A stretch of DNA of 64,000 bases from Synechococcus sp. SB0662_bin_14 (GTDB lineage Bacteria; Cyanobacteriota; Cyanobacteriia; PCC-6307; Cyanobiaceae). Below, one piece after another: positions 26,211 through 36,703 of this stretch (its first letter is position 1; every line of letters begins with the position of its first letter). The DNA is taken from NCBI GenBank assembly GCA_009840445.1, contig VXNS01000021.1, positions 1-64,000 of the forward strand, in the 5' to 3' direction. The notes beneath the pieces are model-generated. The model worked only from the letters and a program-made list of their open reading frames with translations. It had not been told where the DNA came from and did not search any database. Both the position numbers and the translations under genes were made by a program.

Positions 26211-26687
26211 ATGCTGAGTCCAAAACGGGTCAAGTTCCGCAAGATGCAGCGGGGTCGCATGCGAGGTATTGCCACCAGAGGCAACACCATCGCCTTTGGC
26301 GACTTCGCCATTCAGGCCCAGGAATGCGGCTGGGTCACTTCGCGGCAGATTGAGGCCAGTCGCCGCGCCATGACCCGCGCCATTCGGCGGGGAGGCAAGG
26401 TGTGGATCCGCATCTTCCCTGACAAATCCATCACCATGCGCGCCGCGGAGACCCGCATGGGATCAGGCAAGGGCAACCCGGAATTCTGGGTTGCCGTGGT
26501 GAAGCCCGGACGGATCCTCTTCGAGATGGGCGGTGAGGAGATCAACGAAGAGTTGGCCCGCACCGCCATGCGGCTGGCCCAATACAAGCTGCCGGTCAAG
26601 ACAAAGTTCCTGGTGCGTGAGGGCATGGGCCATACCCCCATGCCTGCCGTTGCCAATGCCAACTTCACGCCCCCTGAAGAGGCCTAG
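26211..26687 (+). CDS. rplP: 50S ribosomal protein L16
   Basis: 158 residues. Starts [19 protein letters not shown], with [20 protein letters not shown] and [19 protein letters not shown], all L16 signatures. About 20 residues longer than the usual 137-140 because of a C-terminal tail ([18 protein letters not shown]) that is common in cyanobacteria. Confidence 0.96.
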   Translation: MLSPKRVKFRKMQRGRMRGIATRGNTIAFGDFAIQAQECGWVTSRQIEASRRAMTRAIRRGGKVWIRIFPDKSITMRAAETRMGSGKGNPEFWVAVVKPGRILFEMGGEEINEELARTAMRLAQYKLPVKTKFLVREGMGHTPMPAVANANFTPPEEA

Positions 26688-26699
26688 GGCGACTTCCCC

Positions 26700-26933
26700 A
26701 TGGATTCCATGACCAACCCTGCATACACCGACCTTCTTCAGTTGGACGACAGCGCCCTCAAGGAGCAGGTTGCGGCGGCCCGCAAAACCCTGTTGGAGTT
26801 GCGCTTCAAACGGGCCACCCGTCAACTGGACAAATCCCACCTGTTCCGGCAGACCCGAGTCAAGCTGGCCCGACTGCTCACCATCCAGCGGCAGCGCCGC
26901 CAAGTCAATCCTTCCACCTCTCCATCCACCTGA
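26700..26933 (+). CDS. rpmC: 50S ribosomal protein L29
   Basis: 77 residues, or 74 if translation begins at the ATG at 26709. The two-helix L29 pattern is clear: LKEQVAAARKTLLELRFKRATRQLDKSHLFRQTRVKLARLLTIQRQR (in overlapping segments). It sits beside L23 at the tunnel exit. Twelve bases follow rplP and seven precede rpsQ. Confidence 0.93.
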   Translation: MDSMTNPAYTDLLQLDDSALKEQVAAARKTLLELRFKRATRQLDKSHLFRQTRVKLARLLTIQRQRRQVNPSTSPST

Positions 26934-26940
26934 TTAACCC

Positions 26941-27189
26941 ATGGCCACCAAAGAACGACTTGGCGTCGTCGTCAGCGACAAGATGGACAAAACCGTCGTG
27001 GTCGCAGTCGAAAACCGCTTCCCCCATCCCGTCTATAAAAAGACGGTGACCCGCACCAAGCGCTACAAGGTGCATGACGAAACAAATCGCTGCCATGTGG
27101 GCGACCGGGTCCTGATCTCGGAAACCCGTCCCGTCAGCCGCCACAAAACCTGGACGGTGGCAGAGATCGTCAGTTCCACAAAGCGCTGA
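26941..27189 (+). CDS. rpsQ: 30S ribosomal protein S17
   Basis: 82 residues. [36 protein letters not shown] and [19 protein letters not shown] are the usual S17 blocks of its OB fold. Full length; normal spacing to neighbours. Confidence 0.97.
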   Translation: MATKERLGVVVSDKMDKTVVVAVENRFPHPVYKKTVTRTKRYKVHDETNRCHVGDRVLISETRPVSRHKTWTVAEIVSSTKR

Positions 27190-27202
27190 GGGGAGACCAG
27201 CC

Positions 27203-27568
27203 ATGATTCAGCAGGAAACCTATCTCAACGTGGCCGACAACAGCGGTGCCCGCAGAATCCAGTGCATTCGGGTTCTGGGCAACAGAGGGCGCTATGCCCA
27301 TGTGGGGGACGTGATTGTTGCCGCGGTGAAGGATGCCACCCCCAACATGGGGGTGAAAAAGTCCGACGTGGTCAAGGCGGTGGTGGTGCGCACCCGGGCC
27401 ACCCTGCGGCGGGATACCGGCAACGCCATCCGGTTTGATGACAACGCCGCCGTGATCATTAACGACGACAAAAATCCCCGGGGTACCCGTGTCTTTGGAC
27501 CCGTGGCCCGGGAGCTGCGGGAGCGCAGCTTCACCAAAATTGTTTCCCTTGCCCCGGAGGTGATCTGA
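27203..27568 (+). CDS. rplN: 50S ribosomal protein L14
   Basis: 121 residues. [26 protein letters not shown] opens the protein and [15 protein letters not shown] closes it, the standard L14 sequence. It binds at the intersubunit face and is the docking site for silencing factor RsfS. Its stop shares one base with the rplX start. Confidence 0.97.
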   Translation: MIQQETYLNVADNSGARRIQCIRVLGNRGRYAHVGDVIVAAVKDATPNMGVKKSDVVKAVVVRTRATLRRDTGNAIRFDDNAAVIINDDKNPRGTRVFGPVARELRERSFTKIVSLAPEVI

Positions 27569-27906
27569 TGGCAAAGCCGACACAGACACGCAAGCTGCGC
27601 ATCAAAACCGGTGACACCGTTCAGGTGATCGCAGGGAAAGATCGGGGCAAGACAGGCAAGGTGCTGCGCACCCTGTTGGCGGACAATCGGGTGGTGGTGG
27701 AGGGCATCAACATGCGGACACGCCACGTCAAGCCCAAGCAGGAGGGGGAGCAGGGTCGCATTGCCAACGAAGAGGCCCCGATCCACGCCTCCAACGTCAT
27801 GCTCTATTCCGTGGATCAGAAGGTGGCAAGCCGCATCGAGATGGTCCTTCAGAAGGATGGCAGCAAAAAGCGGCGGCTCAAAAAAACCGGAGAGATCCTG
27901 GATTGA
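27568..27906 (+). CDS. rplX: 50S ribosomal protein L24
   Basis: 112 residues. The KOW motif is evident ([21 protein letters not shown]), followed by [23 protein letters not shown]24 is one of the first proteins to bind 23S rRNA. The start is embedded in the rplN stop (TGATG), so the two are probably coupled. Confidence 0.96.
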   Translation: MAKPTQTRKLRIKTGDTVQVIAGKDRGKTGKVLRTLLADNRVVVEGINMRTRHVKPKQEGEQGRIANEEAPIHASNVMLYSVDQKVASRIEMVLQKDGSKKRRLKKTGEILD

Positions 27907-27954
27907 CGGTCTTCTTCCCCCCATGTTTCTTTCCCCGTTCCGCACCTGCCCCAG

Positions 27955-28506
27955 ATGACCACCTTCGTTCCCCTCAAACAGCGCTACAAAACAACCATTC
28001 AGCCCAGGCTACAAAAAGAACTACGGCTGGACAACATCCACCAGGCGCCCAAGCTCGTCAAGGTCACCGTAAACCGTGGCTTGGGCGAGGCGGCGCAGAA
28101 CTCCAAAGCTCTGGAAGGATCCACTGCCGAGATTGCCAAAATTACCGGGCAAAAACCGGTCATTACCCGAGCCAAGAAGGCCATTTCCAGCTTCAAGATC
28201 CGTGCGGGAATGCCCATTGGCGTCATGGTGACGCTGCGGGGTGACCGCATGTACGCCTTCCTGGATCGCCTCATCAATCTGGCCTTGCCCCGCATCCGTG
28301 ATTTTCGCGGCGTCAATCCCAAGAGCTTTGACGGCCGCGGCAACTACACCTTGGGGGTGAAGGAGCAACTGATTTTTCCAGAAATCAGTTTTGACGAGAT
28401 TGATGCCGTCCGCGGCATGGACGTCACCATTGTCACCACTGCCCGAAGCGATGACGAGGGCCGTGCATTGCTCCAGGCAATGGGCATGCCGTTTAGCAAG
28501 ACCTGA
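27955..28506 (+). CDS. rplE: 50S ribosomal protein L5
   Basis: 183 residues. Signature segments: [53 protein letters not shown] and [19 protein letters not shown]5 binds 5S rRNA in the central protuberance. Forty-eight bases follow rplX, one of the wider gaps in the cluster. Confidence 0.97.
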   Translation: MTTFVPLKQRYKTTIQPRLQKELRLDNIHQAPKLVKVTVNRGLGEAAQNSKALEGSTAEIAKITGQKPVITRAKKAISSFKIRAGMPIGVMVTLRGDRMYAFLDRLINLALPRIRDFRGVNPKSFDGRGNYTLGVKEQLIFPEISFDEIDAVRGMDVTIVTTARSDDEGRALLQAMGMPFSKT

Positions 28507-28526
28507 GCCCCCAGCAAAAATTCACC

Positions 28527-28928
28527 ATGGCCAGCCACGACTCCATTTCTGACATGCTGACCCGCATTCGTAATGCGAGTGAGAAACGTCACGCCACCAC
28601 CAGCATCCCTGCTTCACGCATGTGCTGCAGCATCGCCAAGGTGCTGCGGGAAGAAGGCTTCATCCATGCTTTTAACGAAGAGGGCGAAGGCTTCCGCAAG
28701 CAGTTGGTGCTTGAATTAAGGTACACCGGAAAGCATAAGCAACCGTTGATTCGTGTCCTGCAGCGGGTCAGTCGGCCCGGCTTGCGCATCTATTCCAATC
28801 ATCGCCACTTGCCCAAGGTGCTAGGTGGCATTGGTGTAGCGATTATTTCCACATCCAGAGGCGTCATGAGCGACCGCACTGCCCGTAAGCAGGGCATTGG
28901 CGGCGAGGTGCTCTGTTACGTTTACTGA
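28527..28928 (+). CDS. rpsH: 30S ribosomal protein S8
   Basis: 133 residues. [13 protein letters not shown] at the start and the conserved C-terminal [26 protein letters not shown] with the RNA-binding STS(R)G loop. S8 organises the central domain of 16S rRNA and in Escherichia coli represses the spc operon. Full length. Confidence 0.97.
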   Translation: MASHDSISDMLTRIRNASEKRHATTSIPASRMCCSIAKVLREEGFIHAFNEEGEGFRKQLVLELRYTGKHKQPLIRVLQRVSRPGLRIYSNHRHLPKVLGGIGVAIISTSRGVMSDRTARKQGIGGEVLCYVY

Positions 28929-28959
28929 CCCCCAGACCACACCTCCTGAAGACGAAACC

Positions 28960-29499
28960 ATGTCACGGATCGGCAAGCAACCAGTTCCCATTCCTGCCAA
29001 TGTCCAGGTTCAGCTTGAGGGGCGCACGGTTCAGGTGAAAGGCCCCAATGGGGAGTTGCGGCGCATCCTGCCCGAGGGCGTCGCCATTGCCCGTCATGAA
29101 CAAACCTTGGTGGTCACCCCCACCAATGCCAGCCGCACCAACCGAATGCGCCATGGCCTGTCCCGCACCCTTGTGGCCAACATGGTAGAGGGAGTGACCA
29201 AGGGCTACAGCAAAACCCTGGAGATGGTGGGTGTGGGCTACCGGGCTCAGGTCAAGGGCAAAACTCTTGTGCTGAGTGCCGGCTACAGCCATCCCGTGGA
29301 GTTGGTGCCTCCCCAGGGCATCACCTATAAGGTGGAGAACAACACCAGGATCACGGTCAGTGGTGCCGAGAAAGAGGTGGTGGGCAACGAGGCGGCCAAG
29401 GTTCGCGCAGTGTCTCCACCGGAGCCCTACAAAGGCAAAGGCATCAAATACGTGGCTGAGACCATCCTGCGCAAGGCCGGCAAGGCTGGCAAGAAGTAA
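28960..29499 (+). CDS. rplF: 50S ribosomal protein L6
   Basis: 179 residues from [16 protein letters not shown]. The L6 signature [26 protein letters not shown] is at the C-terminus. Two similar domains arise from an ancient internal duplication. L6 lies near the GTPase centre. Confidence 0.97.
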   Translation: MSRIGKQPVPIPANVQVQLEGRTVQVKGPNGELRRILPEGVAIARHEQTLVVTPTNASRTNRMRHGLSRTLVANMVEGVTKGYSKTLEMVGVGYRAQVKGKTLVLSAGYSHPVELVPPQGITYKVENNTRITVSGAEKEVVGNEAAKVRAVSPPEPYKGKGIKYVAETILRKAGKAGKK

Positions 29500-29536
29500 A
29501 CCTCGGCGCCCAACGGCCTTTTCTCCATTCGTGACC

Positions 29537-29902
29537 ATGCTTGCCTCCCGCACAGCCCAGACCCAGCGCCGCCACCGGCGTGTTCGCCGCCGCATTGAGG
29601 GCACCGCGCAGCGGCCCCGCCTTGCGGTCTTCCGCTCCAATAACCACATCTATGCTCAGGTGATTGACGACGGGGCACGGAATACCTTGGCTGCGGCATC
29701 CAGCCTCGACAAGGACCTGCGCCAAGACCTGACGGGATTGGGCGCCAACTGCCAGGCCTCCCAGGCGGTGGGTAAGTTGGTGGCCGAGCGGGCCCTGGCC
29801 AGAGGCATCCGCTCCGTTGTCTTTGACCGGGGCGGCAACCTCTATCACGGTCGGGTCAAGGCCCTGGCCGCTGCTGCCCGGGATGCGGGCCTTATCTTTT
29901 AG
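29537..29902 (+). CDS. rplR: 50S ribosomal protein L18
   Basis: 121 residues from the ATG at 29537 (a GTG six bases earlier is also in frame). The C-terminal [30 protein letters not shown] is diagnostic for L18, which carries 5S rRNA with L5. The N-terminus is very basic ([14 protein letters not shown]), as is usual. Confidence 0.96.
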   Translation: MLASRTAQTQRRHRRVRRRIEGTAQRPRLAVFRSNNHIYAQVIDDGARNTLAAASSLDKDLRQDLTGLGANCQASQAVGKLVAERALARGIRSVVFDRGGNLYHGRVKALAAAARDAGLIF

Positions 29903-29910
29903 TGCTGACC

Positions 29911-30534
29911 ATGACCGACTCCAACAACAAAACCCAAGTCCCCGCCGCTGCGGACGTTCCCCCCGCTGCCGAAGGGCAGCAGGATCAGCAGCAGGGCCAG
30001 CGCCGTGAGCGTCGGGAACGCCGGGAACGCCGCACCCGCCGTGAGGAGCGGGATTCCGAGTGGCAGGAACGGGTGGTACAGATTCGCCGCGTGTCCAAGA
30101 CCGTGAAAGGCGGCAAGAAAATGAGCTTCCGCGCCATCCTGGTGGTGGGCAACGAGAAGGGTCAGGTGGGTGTGGGTGTAGGCAAGGCCAGCGACGTCAT
30201 TGGCGCTGTCCGCAAAGGCGTGGCTGACGGCAAGAAGCATCTGGTGAAGGTGCCCCTCACCTCCAGCAACTCCATTCCCACCGTCGCCCTGGGCCGTGAT
30301 GGCGCCGCCAGTGTGCTGATGCGTCCTGCCGCCCCCGGTACCGGCGTGATTGCCGGCGGATCCATCCGCACTGTTCTGGAGTTGGCGGGTGTCAAGAACG
30401 TGTTGGCCAAGCGCCTCGGCTCCAAAACCCCCCTCAACAATGCCCGTGCCGCCATGATGGCCCTTAGTGCTCTGCGTACCCATAAGGCCGCCGCCAAGGA
30501 GCGTGGCATCCCTCTCCAGCAAATGTATTCCTGA
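29911..30534 (+). CDS. rpsE: 30S ribosomal protein S5
   Basis: 207 residues from [10 protein letters not shown]. The S5 core starts near residue 50 ([30 protein letters not shown]) and includes [16 protein letters not shown] and [14 protein letters not shown]. The first 48 residues are an extension of Pro/Ala/Gln followed by a repeated R-R-E-R unit ([17 protein letters not shown]), longer than in Escherichia coli but of a kind seen in cyanobacteria. Confidence 0.96.
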   Translation: MTDSNNKTQVPAAADVPPAAEGQQDQQQGQRRERRERRERRTRREERDSEWQERVVQIRRVSKTVKGGKKMSFRAILVVGNEKGQVGVGVGKASDVIGAVRKGVADGKKHLVKVPLTSSNSIPTVALGRDGAASVLMRPAAPGTGVIAGGSIRTVLELAGVKNVLAKRLGSKTPLNNARAAMMALSALRTHKAAAKERGIPLQQMYS

Positions 30535-30550
30535 CCCCCCACTACTGGCC

Positions 30551-31051
30551 ATGACCGCCCATCTCCACACCCTTCAGCCCCAACCTGGATCCCGCCGACC
30601 CCGCAACCGCAAGGGGCGCGGCATTGCCGCTGGCCAAGGGGCCAGTTGCGGCTTTGGCATGCGTGGCCAGAAATCCCGCTCAGGGCGTCCCACCCGCCCC
30701 GGTTTTGAAGGGGGACAAATGCCCCTCTACCGGCGGATCCCCAAGCTGAAGCACTTCACCGTGGTGAATCCCAAGCTGTTCACGGTGGTGAACGTGGGGG
30801 ATTTGTCCGCCTTGCCGGACGAGAGTGAGGTCACCCTCGCCTCCCTGAGAACGGCAGGGATCGTGGGCAAGAACTCTGCTCCGCTAAAAGTTCTTGGGGA
30901 CGGGGATCTCAAGGTCAAGCTCCATTGCAAGGCCCATGGATTCAGCAAGACTGCCCGTGAAAAAATCCTGGCGGCTGGCGGCACCTGTGACGTTCTGCCC
31001 GGTCGCAGCAAGTGGGTGCGTCCCGGCAAGATCTCTGGGGATCAGCCTTAG
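30551..31051 (+). CDS. rplO: 50S ribosomal protein L15
   Basis: 166 residues. The N-terminal glycine/arginine-rich extension ([28 protein letters not shown] in overlapping segments) and [14 protein letters not shown] are characteristic. It precedes secY, the universal order; rpmD, normally between rpsE and rplO in proteobacteria, is absent, as expected for cyanobacteria. Confidence 0.96.
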   Translation: MTAHLHTLQPQPGSRRPRNRKGRGIAAGQGASCGFGMRGQKSRSGRPTRPGFEGGQMPLYRRIPKLKHFTVVNPKLFTVVNVGDLSALPDESEVTLASLRTAGIVGKNSAPLKVLGDGDLKVKLHCKAHGFSKTAREKILAAGGTCDVLPGRSKWVRPGKISGDQP

Positions 31052-31114
31052 GGCAGCTCCCCTGCTCCTCTAACGCAAGACTTATCTCGTCAGTTCCACT
31101 ACTCCTCCCAGCGG

Positions 31115-32437
31115 ATGACCCTTAGCCAGGGCAGAGCCCCAACTACCGGCGAAACATTAACCCAGATTGTGACGGCTCCGGATTTGAGGAGGCGCGTCCT
31201 GATCACCCTTGGTCTGCTGCTGCTGATCCGGGTGGGGGCCTACATCTGGATCCCTGGCCTTGACGTGTCCCAACTGCAGAATCAGTTGGGGGGTGGCCAG
31301 TTGATCGGACTGCTCAGCATCTTTACTGGCGGCGCGCCCGGTGGGGTGTTTTCCCTGGGGATTTTGCCCTTCATCAATGCCTCCATCATCATGCAGTTGT
31401 TGACGGCGGCTCTCCCCTCCCTGGAAACCCTGCAAAAGGACGAAGGGGAAGCAGGCCGACGTAAACTGGCTCAGATCACCCGCTATGTGGCCCTGGGATG
31501 GGGCGCTCTCCAGGCGCTGGTCTTTTCCCTTTACCTCAGGGGCTTTGCCAACGGGGACCTGGAAGGGGCCGTTTTTATTGTCTCCACCAGTCTGGCTTTG
31601 ACCACGGGAGCCATGGTGGTCATGTGGATCAGCGAGATCATTACGGAGAAGGGCATTGGCAACGGGGCGTCTCTGGTGATTTTCGTGAATATCACCGCCT
31701 CCTTGCCCACCACTCTGCAGAACATCATTCGCGAGGCCCAAACCGGCAAGACCTTCCCCATCGTGGTGACGGTGGCGGTGGCGCTCTCCATGGTGGTGGC
31801 CATCGTGGCCGTACAAGAGGGCAGCCGGCGCATCCCCATTGTCTCGGCCCGTCGCCAGGTTGGCGTTGTGGCAGTCTTGCCGGAGCGGCAAAGCTACTTG
31901 CCACTCAAGCTCATCTCCGGCGGTGTGATGCCCATCATCTTCGCCTCGGCCATGTTGTTCCTGCCAGCCACTCTGGCCAATTTCACGGGCAATGCGGTAC
32001 TGGTGAACCTGGCCACATGGTTGAGCCCCACCTACACGGTTCCGGGCCTTCCTCTGTCGACGGGCTGGGTCTATGGGCTTACTTACTTCTTCCTGATTTT
32101 CGGGTTTTCGTTTTTCTACGCCTCCCTGGTGGTGAACCCCACGGACATGGCCTTGAACCTGAAGCGGCAGGGTGTGGCCATTCCCGGCGTCCGACCAGGT
32201 TCTTCAACCGCAAGCTACCTCTCTGGCGTGATCAATCGACTCACCCTGATTGGCGGCTCCTTTCTGGGCCTGATTGCCATCATCCCCAACGTGGTCTACT
32301 CCTTTACGGGTACCGGTGTGTTGCAGGGCTTGGGCGCCACCTCCCTGCTGATTCTGGTGGGTGTGGCCATTGAAACAGCCAAGCAACTGCAAACCAGCGT
32401 GATTTCCCAGCGTTACGAAGGCATGGTCAGACAATGA
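31115..32437 (+). CDS. secY: Preprotein translocase subunit SecY
   Basis: 440 residues with ten hydrophobic segments. Conserved features include the opening TLTQIVTAPDLRRRVLITLGLLLLIRVG, FTGGAPGGVFSLGILPFINASIIMQLL (plug and TM2 region), and the cytoplasmic loop PGVRPGSSTASYL. SecY forms the channel with SecE and SecG; in cyanobacteria it serves both plasma and thylakoid membranes. The adk start overlaps its stop by four bases. Confidence 0.97.
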   Translation: MTLSQGRAPTTGETLTQIVTAPDLRRRVLITLGLLLLIRVGAYIWIPGLDVSQLQNQLGGGQLIGLLSIFTGGAPGGVFSLGILPFINASIIMQLLTAALPSLETLQKDEGEAGRRKLAQITRYVALGWGALQALVFSLYLRGFANGDLEGAVFIVSTSLALTTGAMVVMWISEIITEKGIGNGASLVIFVNITASLPTTLQNIIREAQTGKTFPIVVTVAVALSMVVAIVAVQEGSRRIPIVSARRQVGVVAVLPERQSYLPLKLISGGVMPIIFASAMLFLPATLANFTGNAVLVNLATWLSPTYTVPGLPLSTGWVYGLTYFFLIFGFSFFYASLVVNPTDMALNLKRQGVAIPGVRPGSSTASYLSGVINRLTLIGGSFLGLIAIIPNVVYSFTGTGVLQGLGATSLLILVGVAIETAKQLQTSVISQRYEGMVRQ

Positions 32438-33012
32438 GAGAAAGAGTCCTTGTTCTTGGCCCTCCCGGCGCCGGGAAGGGCACCCAATGCAAGCTGCTGG
32501 CGGTAGCCAGGGGTCTGCTGCATCTCTCCACCGGGGATCTGTTGCGGGCCGAAGTGGCCGCTGAGACCACCTTGGGACAACAGGTGAAGGCTGTGCTCGA
32601 CAGGGGAGACCTGGTGAGCGACCACTTGGTGTTGGCCATCGTGCGCAACCGCCTCGCCCTGCATCGGAAAGGCTGGTTGCTGGACGGATTTCCCCGCAAC
32701 TCGACCCAGGCCGCCACACTGGACGACCTCCTGGCTGATCTGGGACAACCGCTACAGGTTGCCCTGCAACTGCAAGTTCCACAGGAGGAACTGGTGGCGC
32801 GGCTTCTCGGTCGTGGGCGCTCCGACGACAGTGAAGCGGTGGTGCGCAAGCGACTACAGATCTATGTCCAGCAAACGGAGCCCATCAACGCCCATTACCA
32901 GGCGCGGGGACTGCTCAAGTGTGTCGACGGGCTGGGCAGTGTCCAGGAGGTGGCCACCCGCATCGCCAACAGCCTGGATGAGTGCCAACGGGGTGAGGGT
33001 ACAATATGCTAG
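32434..33012 (+). CDS. adk: Adenylate kinase
   Basis: 192 residues. P-loop GPPGAGKGTQ (9-18), the AMP-binding STGDLLRAEV and GWLLDGFPRN, and a short LID without the zinc-binding cysteines (LLGRGRSDDSEAVVRKRLQIY). The short-LID type is usual in cyanobacteria. It interconverts AMP, ADP and ATP. Translationally coupled to secY by ATGA. Confidence 0.96.
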   Translation: MRERVLVLGPPGAGKGTQCKLLAVARGLLHLSTGDLLRAEVAAETTLGQQVKAVLDRGDLVSDHLVLAIVRNRLALHRKGWLLDGFPRNSTQAATLDDLLADLGQPLQVALQLQVPQEELVARLLGRGRSDDSEAVVRKRLQIYVQQTEPINAHYQARGLLKCVDGLGSVQEVATRIANSLDECQRGEGTIC

Positions 33013-33015
33013 AAT
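33000..33015 (+). promoter_or_regulatory. Possible internal promoter before rpmJ
   Basis: TACAAT and TAGAAT boxes occur back to back at the end of adk, unusually AT-rich for this cluster. No clear -35 accompanies either. It could add transcription for the alpha-operon part (rpmJ, rpsM, rpsK, rpoA, rplQ). Confidence 0.3.
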
Positions 33016-33050
33016 TTTTGTTTGGCTTTGGTCACGTTTGAGGGCAACCC

Positions 33051-33164
33051 ATGAAGGTTCGCGCTTCTGTCAAGAAGATGTGCGAGAGGTGTCGGGTCAT
33101 CCGCCGCCATGGGCGGGTCATGGTGATTTGCGTCAACCCCAAACACAAGCAAAGACAAGGCTGA
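33051..33164 (+). CDS. rpmJ: 50S ribosomal protein L36
   Basis: 37 residues: [21 protein letters not shown] followed by [15 protein letters not shown] (two adjoining segments with one Arg between). The zinc-binding C-x2-C...C...H set is complete, so this is the zinc-containing form. It sits between adk and rpsM, its normal cyanobacterial place. An AT-rich TACAATATGCTAGAAT stretch 35-50 bases upstream could be a promoter internal to the cluster. Confidence 0.95.
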   Translation: MKVRASVKKMCERCRVIRRHGRVMVICVNPKHKQRQG

Positions 33165-33249
33165 TGGACTCCATGCTCCGCATCGTGCCCACCAGGGCCT
33201 TGTTGTCTCTGTCCCATCAACCACGCTCTTTTTAGAGGAGAACTTCGTC

Positions 33250-33615
33250 TTGGCAAGGATTTCTGGTGTCGACATTCCCCGGGATAAGCGGGTGGAAGTC
33301 GCCCTGACCTACATCTACGGCATCGGCCTTGTTCGGTCCCAGCAAATCCTGGCCACCACCGGGATCAACCCTGATACACGGGCAAAGGATCTGACGGACG
33401 ACGATGTTCAGAAGCTGCGCACCGCAGTGGAGGACTACACCGTTGAGGGAGACCTGCGGCGGCAGGAGGGCATTGCCCTCAAGCGACTTCAAGACATTGG
33501 TTGTCTTCGAGGTCGCCGCCATCGCATGAACCTGCCCGTCCGAGGTCAGCGCACCCGCACCAATGCCCGGACACGGCGTGGGGCGCGCAAGACCGTTGCT
33601 GGCAAGAAGAAGTAA
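33250..33615 (+). CDS. rpsM: 30S ribosomal protein S13, TTG start
   Basis: 121 residues. [25 protein letters not shown] is the canonical S13 N-terminus, and the only start codon fitting it is TTG at 33250, preceded by GAGGAGAA as a strong Shine-Dalgarno. The C-terminal tail [23 protein letters not shown] contacts tRNA and 16S rRNA. A TTG start on a ribosomal protein implies compensation by the strong ribosome site. Confidence 0.96.
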   Translation: MARISGVDIPRDKRVEVALTYIYGIGLVRSQQILATTGINPDTRAKDLTDDDVQKLRTAVEDYTVEGDLRRQEGIALKRLQDIGCLRGRRHRMNLPVRGQRTRTNARTRRGARKTVAGKKK

Positions 33616-33660
33616 ATGCCTAGATCCAACGTCCTTTCATCCTCAGCAGTCTCCTAAGCC

Positions 33661-34053
33661 ATGGCCAAGCCTGCCAAGAAAAGCGGTAGTAAAAAGGTGA
33701 AGCGGAACGTCCCCAACGGCGTTGCCCACATCCAGAGCACCTTTAACAACACCATCGTATCCATTACCGATACGTCTGGTGCAGTCATTGCCTGGTCCTC
33801 CGCTGGCGCCAGTGGTTTCAAGGGGGCCCGCAAAGGCACGCCTTTTGCTGCTCAGACCGCTGCGGAAGCAGCGGCCCGCCGCGCTGTTGATCAAGGCATG
33901 CGCCAAATTGAAGTGCAAGTGCGCGGCCCTGGATCAGGCCGTGAGACTGCTATCCGCGCCTTAAGCACAGTGGGGCTGGAAATCACGTTGATCAAAGACG
34001 TGACCCCTCTGCCCCACAACGGTTGCCGCCGTTCCAAGCGGCGCCGCGTCTGA
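33661..34053 (+). CDS. rpsK: 30S ribosomal protein S11
   Basis: 130 residues. [36 protein letters not shown] and the C-terminal [18 protein letters not shown] are S11 hallmarks, including the Asn-Gly that forms isoaspartate in some species. It lies in the platform near the E site. Confidence 0.97.
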   Translation: MAKPAKKSGSKKVKRNVPNGVAHIQSTFNNTIVSITDTSGAVIAWSSAGASGFKGARKGTPFAAQTAAEAAARRAVDQGMRQIEVQVRGPGSGRETAIRALSTVGLEITLIKDVTPLPHNGCRRSKRRRV

Positions 34054-34086
34054 ATTTTGTTCCTCTCCCCCATCCGGACACGGACC

Positions 34087-35031
34087 GTGCTCCAATTCCA
34101 GATTGAACCGGCCCCTGACATCACCATTGGAGACGACAAGTCCCAAACCCAGGAATTTGTGATCGGCCCCCTTGAGCGGGGTCAGGGCATCACCCTTGGC
34201 AATGCTCTACGAAGGACCCTTCTCGGGAGTCTGGAAGGCAGCGCCGTCACAACCGTACGTATTGCAGGCGCCAACCACGAATATGCCATCATCCCTGGTG
34301 TTCGCGAGGACGTGCTCGACATCCTTCTCAACGCCAAGGAACTTGTGGTCAGCAGTCGTAGCCCTGAAGTCGTGGAAATCGGCCGGGTGCTGGTGACAGG
34401 TCCGGCGAAGGTGACCGCTGGTCAGATTCACTTCTCTCCCCAGGTGACCGTGGTGAATCCCGACCAGCACATTGCCACGGTGGCTGAAGGTCACAGTCTG
34501 GAGATGGAGCTCCATGTGGAGCGTGGTGTGGGCTACCGTCCAGCGGATCGTCTCAACGAAGGCGTGGACTCCATTGACACCCTGCAAATCGACGCGGTCT
34601 TCATGCCTGTGCGTCGGGTGATCTACTCGGTCGACGAGAGTGCCGTGGGGGAAGGGGGCTCCGCCAGCGAGAAGCTGCGCCTGGAGATCACCACCAACGG
34701 CGCCATCAGTCCTGACGACGCCATTGCCCAGGCTGCCAATCAACTGATCCTCCTGTTCCAACCTCTGGCCAGCCTGGGCCTTCCTGAGCAGGAGGTGGCG
34801 GAGCCTGAAACCTCTGCAGAAAGCCAGGTTCCCCTTGAAGAGATCAACCTTTCCGTGCGGGCTTACAACTGTCTGAAGCGCGCTCAGGTCAACACCGTAT
34901 CGGACCTGACCACCTTCAGCTACGAAGACCTGTTGGAGATCAAGAACTTTGGGGCCAAGTCCGCCGACGAGGTGATTGAAGCCCTGGAGCGCATTGGCGT
35001 CTCCCTCCCCAAAAGCCGCGCCAAGGCTTGA
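34087..35031 (+). CDS. rpoA: RNA polymerase alpha subunit
   Basis: 314 residues from the GTG at 34087 ([10 protein letters not shown]), matching the usual cyanobacterial start; an upstream TTG at 34057 is less likely. The N-terminal domain has [22 protein letters not shown] for dimerisation and beta contact; the alpha-CTD has [19 protein letters not shown] and [19 protein letters not shown], with the DNA- and activator-binding helices. The linker (residues 225-250) is acidic. Confidence 0.97.
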   Translation: MLQFQIEPAPDITIGDDKSQTQEFVIGPLERGQGITLGNALRRTLLGSLEGSAVTTVRIAGANHEYAIIPGVREDVLDILLNAKELVVSSRSPEVVEIGRVLVTGPAKVTAGQIHFSPQVTVVNPDQHIATVAEGHSLEMELHVERGVGYRPADRLNEGVDSIDTLQIDAVFMPVRRVIYSVDESAVGEGGSASEKLRLEITTNGAISPDDAIAQAANQLILLFQPLASLGLPEQEVAEPETSAESQVPLEEINLSVRAYNCLKRAQVNTVSDLTTFSYEDLLEIKNFGAKSADEVIEALERIGVSLPKSRAKA

Positions 35032-35075
35032 TGGCACGGCGTCCTTGCCCTTCTTAACCCACTGGACCAGCAGCC

Positions 35076-35426
35076 ATGCGACACCAATGCCGCGTTCCCC
35101 AACTTGGCCGACCTGCCGATCAGCGCAAGGCTCTGCTGCGGGGCTTGACCACGGAGTTGCTCCGCAGTGGACGCATCACCACAACCAAGGCGCGGGCCAA
35201 GGCACTGCGCCAGGAAGCTGATCGCATGATTACCTTGGCCAAGGATGGTCGCCTGGCCGCACGGCGGCAAGCCCTGGGCTACATGTACGACAAAGATCTT
35301 GTCCACAAGCTCTTTGAGAAGGTGGCTGAGCGGTACGCCGAACGCAACGGCGGCTACACCCGCATCACCCGCACCGTGCGGCGGCGTGGCGACAACGCCG
35401 AGATGGCCATCATCGAGTTGGTCTGA
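35076..35426 (+). CDS. rplQ: 50S ribosomal protein L17
   Basis: 116 residues. [24 protein letters not shown] opens it, with [19 protein letters not shown] and [25 protein letters not shown], all standard. The truA reading frame overlaps or abuts its end. Confidence 0.97.
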   Translation: MRHQCRVPQLGRPADQRKALLRGLTTELLRSGRITTTKARAKALRQEADRMITLAKDGRLAARRQALGYMYDKDLVHKLFEKVAERYAERNGGYTRITRTVRRRGDNAEMAIIELV

Positions 35427-36228
35427 AGCCATTCGGACGCGCCGTCTGGCCCTGCTGCTTCAGTATGCGGGCACCGCCTACCACGGCTGGCAGCGTCAGC
35501 GCCACGGCCCCACCATCCAGGCCACGCTGGAGGCAGCGGTGGGCAAGCTGCAGCCCGATTTCCAGGGGGCGGCAATTGCCGCCGGGCGTACGGATGCGGG
35601 CGTTCACGCCGCCGGCCAGGTGGTGCATGTGGACGTGACCAGCCCCATTCCCGATCACCGCTGGCCTAAAGCGCTGAACGGCTGTCTACCGCCGGATATC
35701 CGTGTTCTGGCAGCCCGCGCCGTCTCCAGCCAGTGGCACGCCTGCTTCAGTGCCTGCTGGCGCCGTTACCGCTACGTCTTGTACAACAACCCGGTCCCCA
35801 ACCTGTTCCTGCGGACCACCAGTTGGCACCGTTACAACGCCACGTTGAATGAGCAGCGGATGGCTACCGCCTTGCAGTCCCTGCTTGGGCACCATGATCT
35901 TCGTGCGTTCCAGCGGACCGGCAGTTCCCGCCGCCACGCCCGCACCACGGTTCAAGCTGTGAACGTACAACGCCGGGGCGACGTGGTGACCGTTGATGTG
36001 CAGTGCAGTGGCTTCCTCTACGGCATGATGAGATTGCTGGTGGGCCAGTTGGTGGCTGTGGGGGACGGCCGTCTTCCCGTGCCTGTGTTCGAGCAGCGCT
36101 GGCGGCTGGGCAAACGGGAGGAGGTGCAGGAGGCGGCACCGCCCCAGGGCCTCTGCTTCATAGGCGTTGGCTATGAACCGGCCCTGTTTCCCGTCCCCGT
36201 TTCCTGGCCATGGGCCGTCTTGGGGTAG
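35386..36228 (+). CDS. truA: tRNA pseudouridine synthase A
   Basis: About 280 residues. The catalytic Asp lies in GRTDAGVHA, with the family opening [16 protein letters not shown] and the [15 protein letters not shown] and [11 protein letters not shown] blocks. It converts U38-40 of many tRNAs to pseudouridine. The start is uncertain: no ATG is in frame near the domain, the closest conventional codon is GTG at 35386 (overlapping rplQ by 41 bases), and CTG at 35446 or ATT at 35431 would give a tighter N-terminus. Confidence 0.9.
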   Translation: MATTPRWPSSSWSEAIRTRRLALLLQYAGTAYHGWQRQRHGPTIQATLEAAVGKLQPDFQGAAIAAGRTDAGVHAAGQVVHVDVTSPIPDHRWPKALNGCLPPDIRVLAARAVSSQWHACFSACWRRYRYVLYNNPVPNLFLRTTSWHRYNATLNEQRMATALQSLLGHHDLRAFQRTGSSRRHARTTVQAVNVQRRGDVVTVDVQCSGFLYGMMRLLVGQLVAVGDGRLPVPVFEQRWRLGKREEVQEAAPPQGLCFIGVGYEPALFPVPVSWPWAVLG

Positions 36229-36259
36229 GATAAATCGTTTGTGGTCTTCCTTAGGTGCG

Positions 36260-36703
36260 ATGAACAAGACGGTCGTTCCCTCAGTGGACGCCTTGCAGCG
36301 GGACTGGTACGTGGTGGATGCTGCCGGTCAGACCCTGGGACGTCTGGCCAGTGAAATCGCCAAGATCCTGCGGGGCAAGCACAAGCCCACCTTCACGCCC
36401 CACATGGACGTGGGTGACTTTATCGTGGTGGTCAATGCGGAGAAGGTGACCGTGGGGGGCAGGAAAGCCCATCAAAAGCTTTACCGCCGCCACTCCGGTC
36501 GCCCCGGGGGCATGAAGGTGGAAACCTTCAGCCACCTGCAAGCCCGTTTGCCGGAGCGGATCATTGAAACTGCCGTGCGGGGGATGCTGCCCCGCAATGC
36601 CCTGGGCCGCCAGTTGTTCCGCAAGCTCAAGGTGTACCGCGGTCCTGCTCATCCCCATGGGGCGCAGCGTCCAACCACGCTCCCCCTCTCCACCGCCAGT
36701 TGA
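36260..36703 (+). CDS. rplM: 50S ribosomal protein L13
   Basis: 147 residues from [61 protein letters not shown] and the region ending [25 protein letters not shown] are the L13 pattern. A GGATAAAT stretch 20-30 bases upstream may be a weak -10. Coupled to rpsI. Confidence 0.96.
   Translation: MNKTVVPSVDALQRDWYVVDAAGQTLGRLASEIAKILRGKHKPTFTPHMDVGDFIVVVNAEKVTVGGRKAHQKLYRRHSGRPGGMKVETFSHLQARLPERIIETAVRGMLPRNALGRQLFRKLKVYRGPAHPHGAQRPTTLPLSTAS

Noticed and set aside
28506-28527. Apparent loss of rpsN between L5 and S8
   Set aside because: Absence of rpsN and rpmD from this cluster is normal in cyanobacteria and is not a deletion.
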